A stretch of DNA of 64,000 nt from Paenibacillus chitinolyticus NBRC 15660. Its GTDB lineage: Bacteria > Bacillota > Bacilli > Paenibacillales > NBRC-103111. The stretch is taken from contig NZ_BBJT01000011.1 of NCBI RefSeq assembly GCF_000739915.1, forward strand, positions 124,001 through 188,000, read 5' to 3'. How positions within the stretch are numbered: the first letter of the stretch is position 1; each line of letters starts with the position of its first letter. Of the stretch, positions 8,652 through 15,849 are shown one piece after another. The notes below the pieces were generated by a model, which saw only the letters and a program-made list of their open reading frames with translations, searched no databases and was not told the origin of the DNA. The translations under genes were made by a program, and so were the position numbers.

Positions 8652-9638
8652 CTATTGACGCCGACGGTTCAAGTGAACGAACGTAACGGCAAGCGCCGCA
8701 AGAAGCACGCCCCCCTTGATGATATCGAAGGAATAGTACGGCACGTTCAGCATCGTCAAGCCGTTGAGCAGGATGCCGATCAGCACCGCTCCGAAGAAAG
8801 TGCCGATTACATTGGGCTTGCCCGCGCCCAGGACGGAATACCCCACGAACACGGCCGCCACCGCTTCCATAAGCAGCGGAGCCCCCGCGTCGATCTGGCC
8901 CGAACCGATCCGGGCCGCATACAGGATTCCCCCTATCGCGGCGAAAAGTCCCGAGAGCACGTAGGCGGCCGTCCGCACCCGGTTTACACCGATCCCGGAC
9001 AACCGGGCGGCTTCGCGGTTGCCTCCCGTAATATAGAGCTGGCGGCCCCAACGCGTGTACGTCAGGAAAATATGGACGGCCGCTACCGCGATAATCATCA
9101 GGATGACGGGAACCGGCAAGCCGATGATTTTTCCTTGGCCCAGCCATTTGAAGCTTTCCGTCACTACACCCTTTGCCGTCGTTCCGTCGGGCATCGGCAT
9201 GTTGTTGTACACCGAAAACCCTTTGGTGTACGTCTTGTGCACCCCTGCGATGATATACATCACCGTCAGTGTGGCAAGCAGGTCGGGAATGCGCACCTTC
9301 ACAATAAGGAAGGCGTTGAGCAGGCCGATTCCGATGCCGATCGCCAAGGGCACCAGCAGAACCACGATCAGGGGCTGCTCGTACCAGACCATCAGCGAAG
9401 CGGCCACGACGGTCGTAATGGAAACGGTAGAGCCGACAGACAAGTCGAATCCGTCGACAATCTGCGACAGCGTGACGCCGATCGCCACAAACGTAACGAT
9501 AGAAATGGAACGCAAAATATCAAAAATATTATCATAACTTAAGAAGTTCGGGTTCGTAATGGAAAAAAAGACAAAAACCGCAGCGATGACGACAAGTGTC
9601 CCGTAGCGGAACGAAACGTCCAGTGCTTTATCTTTCAA
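8652..9638 (-). CDS. Sugar ABC transporter permease (RbsC/MglC type)
   Basis: Membrane subunit of a carbohydrate uptake ABC system, 328 residues with about nine hydrophobic segments. The family motif GNREAARLSGIGVNRVR (a cytoplasmic loop contacting the ATPase) and GGILYAARIGS are present. I chose TTG 9638, which has AGGGGAGG nine bases upstream and overlaps the ATPase stop by 11 bases; an ATG at 9665 lies deeper in the ATPase gene without a ribosome site. It is the last gene of the operon (binding protein, ATPase, permease) and is followed by a strong terminator. Confidence 0.88.
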   Translation of the reverse strand: MKDKALDVSFRYGTLVVIAAVFVFFSITNPNFLSYDNIFDILRSISIVTFVAIGVTLSQIVDGFDLSVGSTVSITTVVAASLMVWYEQPLIVVLLVPLAIGIGIGLLNAFLIVKVRIPDLLATLTVMYIIAGVHKTYTKGFSVYNNMPMPDGTTAKGVVTESFKWLGQGKIIGLPVPVILMIIAVAAVHIFLTYTRWGRQLYITGGNREAARLSGIGVNRVRTAAYVLSGLFAAIGGILYAARIGSGQIDAGAPLLMEAVAAVFVGYSVLGAGKPNVIGTFFGAVLIGILLNGLTMLNVPYYSFDIIKGGVLLAALAVTFVHLNRRRQ

Positions 9639-11148
9639 CGTGTTCGGCCTCCCCTGCGCTGGCATAAGATAAAATGGCTTCCGCCGTGGCTTCCTCGCGG
9701 CTGAGTTCGCCTGTGATCCGGCCGTAGCTCATCACGAGAATCCGGTCGGCGATCCCCAGAATTTCGGCGATTTCGCAGGACAGGTAGATAACGCCCTTGC
9801 CTTCCTGCGCCAACTGTCCGATCAGCCGGAAAATGTCGCTCTTCGCGCCGACATCCACGCCCTTCGTCGGCTCGTCGAACATGTACACCGAAGCGTCCGT
9901 CGGCAGCCACTTGCCTACGGCCACCTTCTGCTGGTTGCCGCCGCTCAGGTGCTTCACCGGCCGCTCCGGCTGCGGCGGCTTCACCCCGAGCCGGCCGATC
10001 AGCCGCTCGGCGTGGCCTCGCTCCTCGCGCCTGCGGATGAATCCGCCGGCGCTCAGTCTCCGGAGAATCGGCAACGACAAGTTGCGCTGGACCGATTCCT
10101 CCACAAGCACGCCCTGCTTGCGCCGTTCCTCCGGCACAAGCACCACGCCTGCGCGTACGGCATCCTCCGGCTCATGGAGCCGCAGCCGTTTGCCGCGCAG
10201 CAGGACGTCGCCGCCGTCGGCGCGGTCGGCTCCGAAGAGCAGCCGGCTCAGCTCGGTTTTGCCGGCGCCGACCAGGCCCACGATGCCGAGGATTTCGCCC
10301 TCGCGGAGCGTGAAATCGACCCCGCGCACCTTCGTCCCGCGGCGCAGCCCCCGGACCTCCAGCACCGTCCCGCCCAGGTCCGCCGGCAGTTTGGGAAACT
10401 CCTCGGCGAACGTCTTGCCGAGCATCGTTTCAATGATTTCGCCGTGACTGGTACCCTGGGCGGCCTTCGTCAGCACGCGGCTTCCGTCCCGCATGACCGT
10501 GATCCGGTCGCACAGCCGGGTCACTTCCGCAAGCCGGTGCGAAATAAACACACACCCGACGCCGTTCGCTTTCAGCCGTTCCATAATCGCGAATAGCTGC
10601 TCCGATTCTTCAAGGCTGAGGGGAGCCGTCGGCTCGTCGAAAATGACACACTTCGCCGCATGAGCCACCGCCCGTGCGATCAGCACGAGCTGCTTCTGCG
10701 CGATGGTCAGTTGCGACGCCTTCAGCTTCACCGGGATGTCCGAGCCTATCGAATCGAGGATTCTCGCCGCTTCCCGGTTCAGTGTGCTCCAGCGAAGCCA
10801 GGCGCTCCCGTGCGCAACGCTGTCCAGCAGCACGTTCTCCGCCACCGTGAGCTCCGGGACGAGCGCGGTGTCGACTTCCTGATACACGCAGAAGATTCCC
10901 TGACGCATCGCATCCTTGGGCGACGAAATCGGCACGGGCTTCCCGTCGATTTCGATCGTTCCCCCGTCCGCGGTATAAGCGCCGGACAAGATCTTCATGA
11001 GCGTGCTTTTTCCCGCCCCGTTGGCCCCCAGAAGCCCGTGAACTTCGCCGCCTTTTACTTCAAAATCCACTTCCGACAACGCTTTTACGCCCGGAAATGT
11101 TTTCGTTATGCCGTTCATCCGCAGCACGGATAGTGAAGTCGTCGTCAT
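9628..11148 (-). CDS. Sugar ABC transporter ATP-binding protein (RbsA/MglA type)
   Basis: Double ATPase of 506 residues powering sugar import. First domain: Walker A GANGAGKST, a degenerate signature around LTIAQKQLVLIARAVA, Walker B VIFDEPTAPL. Second domain: GLVGAGKTE, the full signature LSGGNQQKVAVGKWL, and MFDEPTKGVDVGAK. This arrangement defines the CUT2 class (ribose, galactose, xylose and related sugars). ATG 11148 follows GGGGAGGAG; an ATG ten codons upstream overlaps that site. Residues encoded around 10150-10450 are notably Arg/Gly/Glu-rich with high GC. Confidence 0.9.
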   Translation of the reverse strand: MTTTSLSVLRMNGITKTFPGVKALSEVDFEVKGGEVHGLLGANGAGKSTLMKILSGAYTADGGTIEIDGKPVPISSPKDAMRQGIFCVYQEVDTALVPELTVAENVLLDSVAHGSAWLRWSTLNREAARILDSIGSDIPVKLKASQLTIAQKQLVLIARAVAHAAKCVIFDEPTAPLSLEESEQLFAIMERLKANGVGCVFISHRLAEVTRLCDRITVMRDGSRVLTKAAQGTSHGEIIETMLGKTFAEEFPKLPADLGGTVLEVRGLRRGTKVRGVDFTLREGEILGIVGLVGAGKTELSRLLFGADRADGGDVLLRGKRLRLHEPEDAVRAGVVLVPEERRKQGVLVEESVQRNLSLPILRRLSAGGFIRRREERGHAERLIGRLGVKPPQPERPVKHLSGGNQQKVAVGKWLPTDASVYMFDEPTKGVDVGAKSDIFRLIGQLAQEGKGVIYLSCEIAEILGIADRILVMSYGRITGELSREEATAEAILSYASAGEAEHVER

Positions 11149-11177
11149 GATGAACCGTACTCCTCCCCGAACTTTCA

Positions 11178-11209
11178 AAATCCCATCGTCAACAACCCGA
11201 TGGGATTTC
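11178..11209 (-). terminator. Intercistronic stem-loop between binding protein and ATPase
   Basis: AAATCCCATCG pairs perfectly with CGATGGGATTT around a nine-base loop, in the 72-base gap after the binding-protein stop. The T run is short, so it is more likely an mRNA-stabilising or partial terminator that lets the binding protein be made in excess. Confidence 0.6.
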
Positions 11210-11220
11210 GCGTGTTCTTC

Positions 11221-12333
11221 TTATTTGCCCGACTGTTTCTCGGCTTCCTTAAGCCAATCGGTGTAACCTTGCTGGCTGTTGCCCCAGCCTTGCACATGCT
11301 GGCTGAGTTCCGCCGTCGTAACTTTCTTGTCTTTCGGCAGTTGGTCGCGGGAGACGAATACCGGCTCCAGGACCACTTTCTCCGGAGTCTGATCCCCGTG
11401 AAGCTTCTGATACAGGTAGCGGACCTGAATGCGTCCGATATCTTTCGGATCGACAGCGGCCGAAGCTACCCAGGAGCTGTTCGCATCCTGAATGAGCTGA
11501 AGATCCTCGTCGCTCATGTCGATGCCGTATACTTTAATTTCCGTGCGGCCCGCCTGCTGAATGGCGCGCGTTGCGCCTTTGGCGAACTCGTCCCAAGCCG
11601 CCCATACGGCCGTAATATCGCCTTTGTTCGGATACTTTTTCAAGATCGCTTCCATTTGCGCCTGCGTATCCAAAGCCGGGTTCTGCGCGTTGCCGAACGC
11701 CGCGATTTCTTTAATGTCTTTATTCTTATCCAAGAATGCTTTGTAAGCGATCTGGCGGCTCTCCATCGGAGGGAAACCTGCCACCCACACTTTGACGATG
11801 TTGCCCTTGCCGCCGGCGTCTTTACCGAGCTGCTCCAGCGTCAGTTCGGCCAGCTTCTGGTCGTTCTGTTCCAGTGCGACGATACCGGGTCCTTTGACGT
11901 TGGAATCAAATGCGACAATCGGAATTTTTTTCTCCACGGCTTTATTAATGCCGCTCTGAAGGGCATCCGGTGTTCCGTGGTCGAGCAGAATACCATCGAA
12001 TTTCTGGTTGACGGCCGCATCGAGGTTGGAAGCCATCTTCGTCAGATCGCCGTCGGCAGGAATCACCGTTACCGTACCGCCAAGCTTGGTAACCTGCTCC
12101 TTCACGCCTTCCACGTATTGAGCCGAGAATGTGCCCAGATTCTGACGCATAATCAGCGCGACTTTCTTGCCCGCCAAGGCATTTGCTTTATCACCGCCAG
12201 CCGGCGAAGCGCCAGGTGTCTGCGCAGCCGATCCCGTAGTTGTCTCCGTGTTTGCTTTGCCGCATGCCGCCACCAGACCGACGATCAGAATCATCATAGT
12301 GAAAACATGGACAACTTTGCGTATCCCTTTCAT
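11221..12333 (-). CDS. Sugar ABC transporter substrate-binding lipoprotein
   Basis: Extracytoplasmic binding protein of the periplasmic-binding/LacI fold, 370 residues, first gene of the CUT2 operon. The signal ends in the lipobox VAAC, so the mature protein is lipid-anchored, followed by a Thr/Ala/Pro-rich linker. The fold shows in KVALIMRQNLGTFSAQYVEG, the repeated Rossmann-like beta/alpha units (GILLDHGTPDALQSGI, IVAFDSNV) and ITAVWAAWDE. ATG 12333 has GGGGGAGAGGG upstream. The sugar cannot be named from sequence alone. Expression is probably controlled at the palindrome 12378-12404. Confidence 0.88.
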   Translation of the reverse strand: MKGIRKVVHVFTMMILIVGLVAACGKANTETTTGSAAQTPGASPAGGDKANALAGKKVALIMRQNLGTFSAQYVEGVKEQVTKLGGTVTVIPADGDLTKMASNLDAAVNQKFDGILLDHGTPDALQSGINKAVEKKIPIVAFDSNVKGPGIVALEQNDQKLAELTLEQLGKDAGGKGNIVKVWVAGFPPMESRQIAYKAFLDKNKDIKEIAAFGNAQNPALDTQAQMEAILKKYPNKGDITAVWAAWDEFAKGATRAIQQAGRTEIKVYGIDMSDEDLQLIQDANSSWVASAAVDPKDIGRIQVRYLYQKLHGDQTPEKVVLEPVFVSRDQLPKDKKVTTAELSQHVQGWGNSQQGYTDWLKEAEKQSGK

Positions 12334-12377
12334 AGTTCCCTCTCCCCCGTTGTTCATTTTCTGTGTAAAAGTTCTCT

Positions 12378-12404
12378 TTAATCCAAGTATTCCAGTTGGA
12401 TTAA
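12378..12404 (-). promoter_or_regulatory. Operator palindrome of the sugar ABC operon
   Basis: Perfect 9-base inverted repeat TTAATCCAA / TTGGATTAA with a 9-base spacer. It lies just downstream of the -10 box and 45 bases before the binding-protein start, the position expected for a repressor site. Confidence 0.65.
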
Positions 12405-12409
12405 GGCAT

Positions 12410-12438
12410 ATCATACTGTACGTCCTTCTTTTCGTCAA
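12410..12438 (-). promoter_or_regulatory. Sigma-A promoter of the sugar ABC operon
   Basis: On the minus strand TTGACG (12438-12433), a 17-base spacer and TATGAT (12415-12410) form a near-consensus promoter directly upstream of the operator palindrome. Confidence 0.7.
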
Positions 12439-12494
12439 CGAAAATTTTAGGCGCACTTGCGCAGGCCCCGAGGCGTCCTTCTTGCGCACAAACT

Positions 12495-12536
12495 AAAAAA
12501 GCTCTCAGCCCGGAAACCATTCCGGACTAAGAGCTT
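12495..12536 (-). terminator. Terminator of the RNase H gene
   Basis: AAGCTCT/AGAGCTT with an inner CCGGA/TCCGG stem; on the minus strand it ends in six T, four bases after the stop codon. Confidence 0.88.
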
Positions 12537-12539
12537 GGC

Positions 12540-13181
12540 TTATTTACGGCCGAAATCGGCCTTGATTTCTCCCCACTTCTTAGTATCCCATTTCACGATT
12601 TTATTGGTGTATGTGTTGGTGCGTATCCACTCAAGCGCGCGGTCTACCAAGGTCCATATTTCTTTGGTCGAAGCGTCCCTGACCAGATTGGAAGCGACCT
12701 CTTTTTTGCGGAGCCAGCTGAGGGCGGTCATCGAATCCGTATAAATGGTTTTGCTGCTTCCCTGCTTTTGCAGATAGGCGAGAGCATGAACAATGGCGAG
12801 AAACTCCCCCATATTGTTCGTTCCTTTGGAAATCGGTCCCCTGTAGAAAATCACTTCGCCCGTCTTCGTATCCACGCCTTTGTATTCCACGATTCCGGGA
12901 TTACCGGAACAGCCCACATCGACGGAAATGCTGTCATAGTCCACTTCGGGAGGCGCCTCGGATTTCCCGGAACTCCCCGCTCCCGCGGACTTTTTCTTCG
13001 CTCCGAAATCGAGCGACTTCTGCCAGCCGCGTTCGTAAGCGGCCCGCGCCTCGGCTTCCGTGGGATACGACTTGTATTTGGCCTGCGGGAACGCATCGGT
13101 CTGCTCCTTGCACTGGGCCCAAGTCGAATAAATTCCCGGGGTTCTGCCCACCCATACCACATAAAACTTTTTCTCGGCCAT
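12540..13181 (-). CDS. rnhA: Ribonuclease H with N-terminal hybrid-binding domain
   Basis: Endonuclease that removes the RNA strand of RNA-DNA hybrids. Residues 4-53 form the eukaryotic-type RNase H1 hybrid-binding (viroplasmin-like) domain: KFYVVWVGRTPGIYSTWAQC and YPTEAEARAAY. A flexible Lys/Ser/Gly linker follows, then the catalytic domain from about 84 with Asp88 (SVDVGCSGNPG), Glu126 (GEFLAI) and Asp149 (YTDSM). The protein has 213 residues. ATG 13181 is chosen because the homology begins there and GGAAGGG lies just upstream; longer in-frame starts exist. Confidence 0.88.
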   Translation of the reverse strand: MAEKKFYVVWVGRTPGIYSTWAQCKEQTDAFPQAKYKSYPTEAEARAAYERGWQKSLDFGAKKKSAGAGSSGKSEAPPEVDYDSISVDVGCSGNPGIVEYKGVDTKTGEVIFYRGPISKGTNNMGEFLAIVHALAYLQKQGSSKTIYTDSMTALSWLRKKEVASNLVRDASTKEIWTLVDRALEWIRTNTYTNKIVKWDTKKWGEIKADFGRK

Positions 13182-13418
13182 ACTTCCCTTCCTTTCCATG
13201 CAAAGGGGTCGTTCCGGACAAGCTTGCGAATGTCTGTCCAATCCCCGGCCTATAGTTTATCACAAAACGGCGGGATTACGCCCGTTCATAAAGCCCCCTT
13301 GCCGCCCTTCGTAAAAGCCTCTTTTCTTTTATTTTTTTCGACGCTTTCGACTTTTTCTACCTATTTATACACCTCTATCCAAACCCTTTTCGACAAGTTA
13401 AAATATTTTTTTCAGGCA

Positions 13419-13448
13419 TGAGTATTTTTAACAAAACGGTTCATACTA
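13419..13448 (+). promoter_or_regulatory. Sigma-G promoter of the SASP gene
   Basis: TGAGTA (-35, 13419-13424), a 17-base spacer and CATACTA (-10, 13442-13448) closely match the forespore sigma-G consensus, 26 bases before the SASP start. Confidence 0.75.
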
Positions 13449-13473
13449 CCCATTACCGAAGGAGGTGATATGA

Positions 13474-13701
13474 ATGGGTGCAGGACAATCCCGCAGCAGC
13501 AACACACTGGTTGTTCCACAAGCTAACCAAGCTTTGGACCAGCTGAAATACGAAGTCGCTCAAGAGCTTGGTATTCAAATTCCTCAAGACGGCTACTACG
13601 GTTACATGGCTACTCGCGACACAGGCGCGATCGGTGGACACATCACTCGCAGACTGGTTCAAATCGCCGAGCAACAGCTGGCAGGCAAATTGGGACGTTA
13701 A
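13474..13701 (+). CDS. Alpha/beta-type small acid-soluble spore protein
   Basis: A 75-residue DNA-coating protein of the forespore, protecting spore DNA from UV and chemical damage. The family signatures are clear: a Gly/Ser N-terminus, ALDQLKYEVAQELGI (containing the GPR-protease-type site region) and the C-terminal GGHITRRLVQIAEQQL. ATG 13474 follows GAAGGAGGTGATATGA, a near-perfect ribosome site fitting very high expression. It is monocistronic with its own sigma-G promoter and terminator, and its codons are strongly biased to preferred ones. Confidence 0.95.
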   Translation: MGAGQSRSSNTLVVPQANQALDQLKYEVAQELGIQIPQDGYYGYMATRDTGAIGGHITRRLVQIAEQQLAGKLGR

Positions 13702-13732
13702 TCGTCTGATTCAAACATACTTAAGCACGACC

Positions 13733-13762
13733 AAAAAAGGTGGCCGAAACAGCCACCTTTTT
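13733..13762. terminator. Bidirectional terminator between SASP and the following gene
   Basis: AAAAAGGTGGC / GCCACCTTTTT hairpin with T runs on both strands, serving the SASP gene and the convergent gene ending at 13780. Confidence 0.88.
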
Positions 13763-13779
13763 GCTTGTTTTGAACGTCC

Positions 13780-14142
13780 TTATCCGCGGATGAGGCTGGA
13801 CATGTTATAGTTCGATTCGAACATGACGCTGGCATACAGCGTTTCTTTCTTTACCGTGAAATCAAACGTAATTTCCCCGTGCGTCCAATTCACTTTGTAC
13901 TTCAGAGAATCAAGCGCAAGCTTCCGGAAAGCCTGCCACTGGGATTCCGTCAGACCCGTCCCGCTCTTCTGCACAACCCCATCCCTTCCTTCGAGAGGAT
14001 TATGCCGGACGCCGAACTTTCCGACCGCATTGTTGCGGATCTGCAAAAAGACCGTTCCCGAGTTTAACTCGCTCAATTCCTGCCGAAGCTCGGTAAATAC
14101 AATTTCAACTTGACGTACCAATGAAATCGGTTCAATAATCAT
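13780..14142 (-). CDS. Conserved-looking hypothetical protein
   Basis: A 120-residue soluble protein with no signal peptide or membrane segment and no domain I recognise. It has an N-terminal amphipathic helix (LVRQVEIVFTELRQELSEL) and a beta-rich middle and end (TVFLQIRNN, EITFDFTVKKETLYASVMFE). ATG 14142 follows TAGGGGGA; the frame is open further upstream but no ribosome site is seen there. It is convergent with the SASP gene. Confidence 0.6.
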   Translation of the reverse strand: MIIEPISLVRQVEIVFTELRQELSELNSGTVFLQIRNNAVGKFGVRHNPLEGRDGVVQKSGTGLTESQWQAFRKLALDSLKYKVNWTHGEITFDFTVKKETLYASVMFESNYNMSSLIRG

Positions 14143-14493
14143 GATTTTCCCCCTAATGTCTCTCTTAAAATTGTATGAATTTGTATATTCTAGGCATGTA
14201 GCCACAGTATAATGTGTCTTTAGATCTAATACAACAAAATTTTACATTAATTTTATTTTTTTCAATCTTTTTCTCGCTAAAATCCGCCTTAAAGTCACAT
14301 TTCATATGATTTTTCCTACAAAAAATTAATCAAAAATTTATTTCAAGACCTATGTACCCCTTTCTTTTTTAGGTCTTTTCACTCACTTTTTTTACACCAA
14401 ATAAAACTATAGACCCTTATAAAACCCGGTGATATAATGGCCGCAGGAAATATGTTACATTTTGAATTCATTCTGTCTATAGGAGCGTTATGT
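14143..14493. other. AT-rich intergenic region between divergent genes
   Basis: No gene is seen in these 351 bases. The stretch is much richer in AT than its surroundings. Near the right end an extended -10 element (TG at 14430-14431, TATAAT at 14433-14438) lies 55 bases before the chemoreceptor start and probably drives it. Confidence 0.5.
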
Positions 14494-15753
14494 ATGAAGA
14501 ACTGGTCGTCTCTCTCCTTTAAAAGCAAGCTGCTGGCCGGCTGTTACGGCTTGATCGCCGTTTATTCCGCGGCGCTGCTTCTCCTTCTCCTGCTTCCCGG
14601 TTTCAACCGCTTGATCGGCTTTATTTTTCTCGCGGTTATGCTGGCGGCAAGTTTCCCTTTCGTCCGCTGGTTTGAGAGAGCGCTTACGGAACCTGTTGAA
14701 GACCTTACCCGCGCGGCTCTCAACATCTCCAAAGGCGATTTCTCCCGCAAGGTGGATGCGACAACAGACGATGCCTTGGGCGATCTCGGACGTTCCTTCA
14801 ACAGCATGATCGACAAGCTGCGCGGCATTTTGGGCGAAACCGGCTCCATCACGAGACAAGTCGTCGATACGAGCCAAAGCATCTATTCCCAGAACTTGCA
14901 GCTCAAGGACGTTCTTCAGCAGGTGACGGTTTCCGCCCAGGAACTCGCCTCGGGAGCCGGACAGATTTCGGAAGAAGTCTCCACCATCTCCGTATCTACA
15001 AAAGATATCGAACAGAAGGTTTCGAACTTTGCGGGGTCGACCCAAACGATGAATGCCCGTTCCGAGCAAATGCTGTCGCTCGTCGACAAAGGCCGTGAAG
15101 CTGTCGAAATACAGGGGCAAGGCATGAAAAGAAATGTCGAAGCTACCGCGCGCGTTTCCGACACAATCCGCACTCTTGCGGAACAAACGGCAGGAATTTC
15201 CAAAATCACCAAGGCAATCTCGGAAATTGCCGAACAAACCAATCTCTTGTCGCTGAACGCGTCCATAGAAGCGGCAAGAGCGGGGGAACAAGGGCGGGGA
15301 TTTGCCGTAGTTGCGCAGGAGGTGAGGAAACTGGCCGAAGAAGCAACGACCCAGACGAGGGAAGTTTTCGGGCTGGTCACGGCCATCGAATCCGGCATTC
15401 GCCAGGCTCTGTCTCATATCGAAGTAAATGAGGAAGCCGTCGGCAGACAGACGGAGCTGATCCAGGATACCGAAGCCGTTTTCTCCGATATTTTTAACGC
15501 CGTCCGTTTTATTTCCGACCGGATCGGAGAATTTGCCGAAGAGAGCGACAGTATGCTGGCAGGCGCACGTCAAATTTCCGCAACGATGGAGAACATCTCC
15601 GCAATTACCGAGCAGTCCGCTGCGGGAACGGAGGAAGTGTCCGCTTCGATGAACGAGCAGATCAGCGGCGTTCTCGAAATGGTTAGCCGGTGCGAGCAAA
15701 TGACACGTTCCGTTAAACAGCTGGAGCAGACGATTCAAATTTTTAAATTATGA
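14494..15753 (+). CDS. Methyl-accepting chemotaxis protein without extracellular domain
   Basis: A 419-residue receptor-type protein. Two membrane segments at about 12-34 and 38-58 are separated by only a few residues, so there is no periplasmic ligand domain. A HAMP domain follows (about 58-112), then the coiled-coil signalling domain with the conserved tip IAEQTNLLSLNASIEAARAG and FAVVAQEVRKLAEE. It should act on CheA/CheW, which are not in this window, and probably senses a cytoplasmic or membrane-state signal. ATG 14494 follows TAGGAGCG. It is a single gene ended by the terminator at 15789. Confidence 0.88.
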   Translation: MKNWSSLSFKSKLLAGCYGLIAVYSAALLLLLLLPGFNRLIGFIFLAVMLAASFPFVRWFERALTEPVEDLTRAALNISKGDFSRKVDATTDDALGDLGRSFNSMIDKLRGILGETGSITRQVVDTSQSIYSQNLQLKDVLQQVTVSAQELASGAGQISEEVSTISVSTKDIEQKVSNFAGSTQTMNARSEQMLSLVDKGREAVEIQGQGMKRNVEATARVSDTIRTLAEQTAGISKITKAISEIAEQTNLLSLNASIEAARAGEQGRGFAVVAQEVRKLAEEATTQTREVFGLVTAIESGIRQALSHIEVNEEAVGRQTELIQDTEAVFSDIFNAVRFISDRIGEFAEESDSMLAGARQISATMENISAITEQSAAGTEEVSASMNEQISGVLEMVSRCEQMTRSVKQLEQTIQIFKL

Positions 15754-15788
15754 GAAAATTTAATTCCGGTCCGCCGGGTGTTCATGTA

Positions 15789-15831
15789 AAAAGAACCTTC
15801 GAATCCACAATGGTGGATTCGAAGGTTCTTT
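15789..15831. terminator. Bidirectional terminator between chemoreceptor and pepF
   Basis: A long stem, AAGAACCTTCGAATCCAC against GTGGATTCGAAGGTTCTT, lies between two convergent genes. Confidence 0.85.
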
Positions 15832-15849
15832 GGGCTGCAAGGAACGGTT

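Noticed and set aside
8511-9542. 343-codon plus-strand open frame
   Set aside because: Overlaps the end of the PPC gene and runs antisense to the sugar permease; composition is His/Arg/Gln-rich, typical of a shadow frame.
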